Below, one piece after another: positions 7,819 to 11,750 of a DNA stretch of 11,750 bases (position 1 is the stretch's first letter; each line of letters starts with the position of its first letter). The position numbers and the translations under genes are program-made. This stretch comes from Phycisphaerales bacterium (lineage in GTDB: Bacteria > Planctomycetota > Phycisphaerae > Phycisphaerales > UBA1924): positions 1-11,750 of the forward strand of contig JAIEQQ010000113.1 of the NCBI GenBank assembly GCA_019747615.1. The letters run 5' to 3'. The notes under the pieces are model-generated. The model made no database searches. It was given only the letters and a program-made list of their open reading frames with translations, and had not been told where the DNA came from.

Positions 7819-10761
7819 ATGGGTGATGCGGGCAAACTCGAACCGTTATTCCTGCTCAGCGACGAGCCGATCCGCGTCAGCGGCGACGACGGGCTGGGCA
7901 TGAACCAGACCGCCCGCGTGATCGCCGAGGCGGCGTTGGGTGCCGCGACGCCGTTCACCGTCGGCATCTTCGGCACCTGGGGCCACGGCAAAACATCGCT
8001 GCTGAACGCGGCCCGCACGCTCCTTGAGCCAATGGCCGCCGACGGCACGATCACGCGCCCTCATCCGCATGTGGTCACGGTGCAGTTCAACGCGTGGCGG
8101 TATGAGAAGGAGGAACACCCGATCGTCCCGCTGGTGGCGTCGATCGCGCGGGCGGTCAAGCAGCGATTGGAAGAGGACCGGACGTTCGGGAACGCGGTCG
8201 GCGAGAAGGGCACGACGATCGCCAAGACGTTCTACGACGGTGCGATCTCGCTGATCAGTGCCGTGAAGGTGGATGCAAAGGGCGAGGCGGGCGTTCCGTT
8301 CGTGGCAAAGGGCGAGGTCAGTGCGAGCATCGACGGCGAGACCTTCCTCAGTCGCTGGAAGGACCGGCTCCTGAACCGGAAGCAATCCGCCGAGCCTCGC
8401 GTCCAGTCTTGGATCGACAAGTCGCTCTACCTCTCAGCCTTCGACGACCTCGCCCGGCTGCACGCCGCGGCGAAGGCCAGCGGCGCGAACAAGACCGGCC
8501 AAGCGCCGGTCATCGTGGTCTTCATTGACGACCTGGACCGCTGCCGCCCGGAGGCGGCGGTGGAGATTCTTGAGGGTATCAAGCTGGTCCTAGCCCAGCC
8601 GGGGTTCGTCTTTGTGTTGGCGCTCTATCGCGAGGTGATCGAGCGTTATCTGGAGCAGCAGTCCGAGGTACGCTACGGCAAGGAAAGAAAAGACATCGGC
8701 GCGGGGTACATCGACAAGATCGTGCAGTTGCCACTATGGCTGCCGTCGCACGAGGAGAGCTTCCAGAAGTACATCCGCACGGTCATCAAGACGAAGCTCA
8801 AGCCCGGACTCTTGGCATCGAACGCCGACCGCAGCGACGCGACGGTCAAGGGCACGCGTGCGCTCCTCAGCGCGGTCTACCGATGCACGCCGCTGCTTTC
8901 TCGCCTGAGCAATCACTCGCCGCGCAAGCTGGTCCGCAAGATCAACGAGCTCCTCATCGACGACCGGCTGCTCCCGCTTGATGCGCACACCAACATCGGC
9001 TGCACACCGGAGCGGCGGCGGGCGATCCTCTTTCCGCTTCTGTTGATCCAGCGGGCGTTGCAAGAACTCTCGTTCCCCAAACAGATGGACGCGCTGATCG
9101 CCAACAACGATTTGTGCACGGCGCTGGCCGCGTATCGGCCCGAGCTGGCCGATATCACCGACGCCGACGGCAACGTCGCGCCGATGCTCTTCCGCGATGC
9201 GCTGAAAGCCAGGACGCAGGAATCCGGCGCCCGTGACGGGAAACCCGATGCCAGCGCGCCGAGGCCTGTTCCCGTTCCCGGCGATCCGGTGCTGAGCAAT
9301 CTGGACGCCACCACGGCCGCGCGTTGGCTCAAGGCGACCGACTGCCTGAGCCAGGACGAGTACCGCGCGGTTCTGCTGAACACCACGGCGGGCCGGGTGT
9401 GGCTCGCGAACCACGCGGGACGCCGAGTGGTCACCAAGGCGATCGTCACGCAGGCTGTGCCGATGGCCGGGCCCGTTTCAAAGGCGGTCGATCCGAACGA
9501 AGGTCGTTCGGCCGCGGAAAAGCGGGCGGGGGGCGGCACGCACGGTGCCGACCCAGTGAGCGAGGCACTCCGCCAAGAGATCGCCATCATCGAGCGAACG
9601 GCACGTCTGAACTTGAACTTAAGGGCCGATGCCCCCATTAGTGTTGCCGAATGGGGTCGTGTCACGGAACTCAACTTGACAGGTGACCCCATTACGGACG
9701 CTGGCGCGGCGTGGCTGGCCGACGCCGCCACCGGCTTGCGGGCCCTGACCAAGCTAGACCTCAGCTCGACCCAGATCACGGACGCGGGGGTGGCGGCGCT
9801 GGCGGCGCAGGGCTCTTGCTTGCGCAAGCTGACAACTCTCGGTCTCAACAACACCCAGATCACGGACGCGGGGGCGGCTGAGCTAGCGGTGAAGGATTCG
9901 GGCGTGCGGGGCCTGACCACGCTGAGCCTCTACAACACGCAACTCACAGACGCGGGGGCGAAGGCCCTGGCGTCGCAGGATTCGGGCCTTCGGGCGTTGA
10001 CGACGCTGGAGCTTGGAGGCACCCAGATCACGGACGCCGGTGCGGCGGCGCTCGCGGCGCAGGATTCAGGACTGCAGGCCTTGACCACACTGAGTCTCGG
10101 CGGTACCGAGATCTCGGACGCGGGGGCAAAGGCGCTGGCGGCGACGAACTCGGGCCTGCGGAGTTTGACCATGCTAGATCTCAGCGGCACCCAGATTACG
10201 AACGCCGGGGCGGCGGCGCTGGCGGCACACGATTCAGGCTTGCGGGCATTGAACGTCCTCGAACTCAGCGCCACCCAGATCACCGACGCCGGGGCCGCCG
10301 CCCTGGCCGCGAAGAACTCTGGCCTGCGAGCGCTGACCGACTTGGACATAAGCGGCACCGAGATCACGGACAAGGGGGCGGCGGCGCTGGCGGCACCGGA
10401 TTCGGGCCTGCGGGCCCTCACCACGCTGAGCCTCTACAACACAGAGCTCACAGACGCGGGGGCGAAGGCGCTGGCGGCGCAGGATTCGGGCCTCCGGGCC
10501 CTTACTTCGTTGTTTCTCGGCTACACCGGGATCACCGACGCGGGGGCGGTGGCGCTGGCGACGCCGGACTCGGTTCTTCGCGAGCTGATCGATCTGAACC
10601 TCAGCGGCACCAAGATCACGGACGCGGGTGCAAAGGCACTGGTGGCGCAGGATTCGGGACTTCGGTCCCTAGACGCGCTTTATGTCAGCCGCACGAAGAT
10701 CACGGACGCGGGGGTGGCGGCCATCAAGGCCAGCCGGCCGCGCATCAAGGTGTTCCGCTGA
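7819..10761 (+). CDS. KAP-family P-loop NTPase fused to leucine-rich repeats (putative NLR-like defence sensor)
   Basis: A 980-residue protein. Residues ~1-400 are a KAP NTPase, a branch of the STAND/AAA+-related P-loop ATPases: Walker A GTWGHGKT (52-59), the KAP signature FNAWRYEKEE (90-99), Walker B VIVVFIDDLDRCRPEA (231-246) and a sensor-like NHSPRKLVRKINELL (365-379). KAP proteins usually have membrane spans inserted between Walker A and B; here that insert (~120-200) is mostly charged and has no convincing span, so the protein is probably cytoplasmic. Residues ~380-613 are a helical and Pro/Gly-rich linker. Residues 614-980 are 13 leucine-rich repeats of 28 residues with the pattern LxxLxLxxTxITDAGAxAL, ending in a short cap KVFR. 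PifA, which excludes phage T7, is a known KAP NTPase; NTPase plus LRR is also the layout of animal and plant NLRs. A phage-sensing role is inference. No nuclease or TIR domain is seen, so the effector is unclear. Confidence 0.88.
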   Translation: MGDAGKLEPLFLLSDEPIRVSGDDGLGMNQTARVIAEAALGAATPFTVGIFGTWGHGKTSLLNAARTLLEPMAADGTITRPHPHVVTVQFNAWRYEKEEHPIVPLVASIARAVKQRLEEDRTFGNAVGEKGTTIAKTFYDGAISLISAVKVDAKGEAGVPFVAKGEVSASIDGETFLSRWKDRLLNRKQSAEPRVQSWIDKSLYLSAFDDLARLHAAAKASGANKTGQAPVIVVFIDDLDRCRPEAAVEILEGIKLVLAQPGFVFVLALYREVIERYLEQQSEVRYGKERKDIGAGYIDKIVQLPLWLPSHEESFQKYIRTVIKTKLKPGLLASNADRSDATVKGTRALLSAVYRCTPLLSRLSNHSPRKLVRKINELLIDDRLLPLDAHTNIGCTPERRRAILFPLLLIQRALQELSFPKQMDALIANNDLCTALAAYRPELADITDADGNVAPMLFRDALKARTQESGARDGKPDASAPRPVPVPGDPVLSNLDATTAARWLKATDCLSQDEYRAVLLNTTAGRVWLANHAGRRVVTKAIVTQAVPMAGPVSKAVDPNEGRSAAEKRAGGGTHGADPVSEALRQEIAIIERTARLNLNLRADAPISVAEWGRVTELNLTGDPITDAGAAWLADAATGLRALTKLDLSSTQITDAGVAALAAQGSCLRKLTTLGLNNTQITDAGAAELAVKDSGVRGLTTLSLYNTQLTDAGAKALASQDSGLRALTTLELGGTQITDAGAAALAAQDSGLQALTTLSLGGTEISDAGAKALAATNSGLRSLTMLDLSGTQITNAGAAALAAHDSGLRALNVLELSATQITDAGAAALAAKNSGLRALTDLDISGTEITDKGAAALAAPDSGLRALTTLSLYNTELTDAGAKALAAQDSGLRALTSLFLGYTGITDAGAVALATPDSVLRELIDLNLSGTKITDAGAKALVAQDSGLRSLDALYVSRTKITDAGVAAIKASRPRIKVFR
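9658..10758 (+). repeat. 84-bp tandem repeat encoding 13 leucine-rich repeats
   Basis: Thirteen units in exact 84-base register (starts 9658, 9742 and so on to 10666), without any indel; the last unit is extended by the C-terminal cap. Sequences such as ATCACGGACGCGGGGGCG and GCGCAGGATTCGGGCCTGCG recur almost unchanged, so recent unit duplication or gene conversion is likely. The codons that differ most are those for the x residues of LxxLxLxxT, which face the ligand side of an LRR solenoid. The first unit (9658-9741) is the most diverged. Confidence 0.92.
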
Positions 10762-10970
10762 TGTGCGGCGGCTTTGGCTGTCGCTCGCGATTGGTCGTGG
10801 CCGGGGAGCCGCGCGAGCGTGTGCGGCCGTGAGCGGGCCTACGTGATCGCTGCGATTCTGTGCTGGATCGCGTGGCTTGATGCCGAGATCAACGCATTTC
10901 GCGTGCCGTGGGCCCGGGCGTTTGGCGGCTGGCGCGGGTCCACTATGGATGGAAATGCCAAAAAAGGTCC
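10762..10970. other. Intergenic DNA after the KAP-LRR gene, no gene seen
   Basis: No reading frame here has a recognisable product, start context or domain. The frames that cross it stay open mainly because they continue into the in-frame 42-bp array. No intrinsic terminator for the KAP-LRR gene was found. The end of this stretch has an A-rich patch (CCAAAAAAGG, 10958-10967) just before the array. Confidence 0.6.
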
Positions 10971-11166
10971 GGGGTACGGCCCGCGCCATGCCACGGACGG
11001 CCCGCGCCCCTGGGGGTACGGGGCATCCTGTGCCATGGACGGCCCGCGCCCCTGGGGGTACGGGGCATCCTGTGCCACGGACGCCCCGCGCCCCTGGGGG
11101 TACGGGGCATCCTGTGCCATGGATGGGCCGCGCCCCTGGGGGTGCGGGGCGTTCTGTGCCACGGAT
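10971..11166. repeat. 42-bp minisatellite, four full copies plus a degenerate one
   Basis: Full copies start at 10999, 11041, 11083 and 11125. Copies 1 and 2 differ at one base (CCATGGAC against CCACGGAC), copy 3 at a few, and copy 4 at several. A degenerate partial copy lies at 10971-10998. Each unit contains GCCCC-N9-GGGGC, which can fold into a 5-bp hairpin. Because 42 is a multiple of three, all crossing frames repeat a 14-residue peptide on both strands (for example RPWGYGASCAM on plus); this alone explains the long open frames. There are no unique spacers, so it is not a CRISPR array. Confidence 0.9.
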
Positions 11167-11178
11167 GGGGCGTCCGCC

Positions 11179-11207
11179 GGGGCTGGTGGGGTGGGGGGGT
11201 GGGGGGG
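11179..11207 (+). other. G-quadruplex motif
   Basis: Four G runs of 4, 4, 7 and 7 bases are separated by loops CTGGT, T and T. This fits the canonical G3+N1-7 pattern very well and directly follows the minisatellite. The single-base loops would favour a stable parallel fold. It may block polymerases or act in transcription termination of the KAP-LRR unit. Confidence 0.8.
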
Positions 11208-11242
11208 CAAATGGCAAATGAGCAAATTTGCAAATGGCAAAT
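11207..11242. repeat. Short CAAAT-type direct repeats with a central palindrome
   Basis: GCAAATGGCAAAT occurs at 11207-11219 and again at 11230-11242, around the perfect 10-bp palindrome GCAAATTTGC (11222-11231). The AT-rich block stands out sharply from the G-rich DNA on both sides. It resembles heptamer-type short repeats of bacterial intergenic regions. It could also be a binding site. Confidence 0.75.
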
Positions 11243-11389
11243 AAGAAGGGAGGCGGCAGGGGGGGAGGGGGTCTGCGGCGCGCCGTCAGGCTCTCCGCTC
11301 CTCTCCGCGAACTCCGCGATCGGGCTGTCGCATGTGCCGGGGCAGTATGCTCCCCGTCTCACTCCGGAACCTCCGCCAGGGGACACATC
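11243..11389. other. Leader region of the secreted-protein gene with CTCCGC short repeats and a possible -10
   Basis: CTCCGC occurs at 11293, 11303 and 11312, spaced 10 and 9 bases. Further down TATGCT (11346-11351) matches the -10 consensus at four of six positions, lies about 38 bases before the GTG start, and has no good -35 element. The 5' part is a purine-rich run (GAAGGGAGGCGGCAGGGGGGG). No gene is seen. Confidence 0.35.
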
Positions 11390-11750
11390 GTGCGAACACT
11401 CAACCGGACCTCACGCCACGCAACCACCGCGGCGGCAATCACTGTGGCGTTCTGCACGCACGCACTCGCCGAGCCCATCGTCCTGCGCGACGCCGTCGTC
11501 ATCGCCAACGTCACCGCCGGCGGGCGCTCGCCCATGCCAATCGATCACGTCGCGCACGCGCTGCTCACCGGCACCCTGGGCGCGCCGGGCCGCGTGCCGG
11601 AGCCCGCGCCCTGGAGTGTCGGCGTTGTCCACGCCGGCGACACGCTCACGCTTGCCGACGGCACCGACCGCACCTGGTCGGCCGTCACCGCTGGCGAGGA
11701 TGGCGCGTTCACGCCCGAGCGCCTCGGCCCCGCCGCCCGCGGCGGCTACG
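11390..11750 (+). CDS. Secreted protein of unknown function, N-terminal 120 residues, cut by the window edge
   Basis: The frame begins with GTG at 11390, preceded by AGGGGA (11378-11383) at a spacing of 6 bases, and stays open to the right edge. The first ~30 residues form a signal peptide: a positively charged start (RTLNRTSRH), a hydrophobic core (ATTAAAITVAFC) and a likely cleavage after ALA in THALAEP. The mature part begins IVLRDAVVIANVTAGG and continues with PMPIDHVAHALLTGTLG, WSVGVVHAGDTLTLADGT and RTWSAVTAGEDGAF, a pattern that suggests short beta strands. It would act outside the cytoplasmic membrane. I do not recognise the family; a beta-rich exported or carbohydrate-related protein would fit. 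No link to the KAP-LRR gene is indicated, since the repeat-rich gap separates them. Confidence 0.7.
   Translation, partial: MRTLNRTSRHATTAAAITVAFCTHALAEPIVLRDAVVIANVTAGGRSPMPIDHVAHALLTGTLGAPGRVPEPAPWSVGVVHAGDTLTLADGTDRTWSAVTAGEDGAFTPERLGPAARGGY

Noticed and set aside
8176..8420. Membrane spans in the KAP insert
   Set aside because: Only one short, weakly hydrophobic stretch (GAISLISAV) is present, too short and flanked by charged residues.
8913..9920. Long minus-strand open frame opposite the KAP-LRR gene
   Set aside because: It mirrors the KAP-LRR coding sequence, shows a Ser/Ala-rich composition and repeats only because the LRR DNA repeats.
9658..11166. CRISPR array
   Set aside because: The 84-bp units encode LRRs and the 42-bp units are contiguous; neither has unique spacers, and no cas genes are present.
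10669..11386. Several open frames on both strands across the 42-bp array
   Set aside because: A repeat length divisible by three keeps all crossing frames open; the peptides are low-complexity Pro/Gly repeats with no supported start.

Overview
The window is GC-rich bacterial DNA. No rRNA, tRNA or taxonomic marker is present. The leucine-rich repeats of the 'LxxLxLxxTxITDAG' type, the FabD motif GLSLG in place of GHSLG, very large STAND-type proteins and scarce Shine-Dalgarno sites would all fit Planctomycetota (perhaps Phycisphaerae). That assignment is inference, not proof.

Layout, left to right. Positions 1-683 (minus) hold the 5' three-quarters of fabD, malonyl-CoA:ACP transacylase, which runs off the left edge. 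Next (811-3762, minus) is a 983-residue NLR-like protein: a PD-(D/E)XK (Mrr-like) nuclease domain, an NB-ARC-type STAND NTPase and C-terminal kinesin-light-chain-like TPRs. Upstream of it lie a 27-codon leader ORF with a strong Shine-Dalgarno sequence and a helical protein of unknown function (3970-4725, minus). A divergent intergenic region leads to a small unknown membrane protein (4906-5292, plus). A well-formed promoter then drives an ammonium-transport operon: amt (5519-7234), with an unusual C-terminal domain of about 100 residues, followed 19 bases later by glnK/PII (7254-7607), which lacks the uridylylated Tyr51. After a strong palindromic hairpin comes a second NLR-like protein (7819-10761, plus): a KAP-family P-loop NTPase fused to 13 near-identical 28-residue leucine-rich repeats. 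The following 628 bases without a gene hold a 42-bp minisatellite, a G-quadruplex motif and CAAAT-type short repeats. A secreted protein of unknown function (11390 onward, plus) runs off the right edge.

How the genes may work together. Amt and GlnK are a classical transporter-regulator pair. The two large NTPases have the architecture of innate-immunity sensors (effector or NTPase plus a repeat sensor) and are candidate anti-phage defence proteins. They use different NTPase folds and different repeat types, and sit on opposite strands either side of amt-glnK, so they are probably separate systems rather than one operon. This defence role is inferred from domain architecture only.

Expression signals. 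Five genes without a recognisable Shine-Dalgarno sequence (fabD, the NB-ARC gene, the helical gene, the membrane gene and the KAP-LRR gene) each carry a TANNNT hexamer that ends 5-7 bases before the chosen ATG. This is what leaderless transcription would look like. In contrast amt and the secreted-protein gene have clear Shine-Dalgarno sites.
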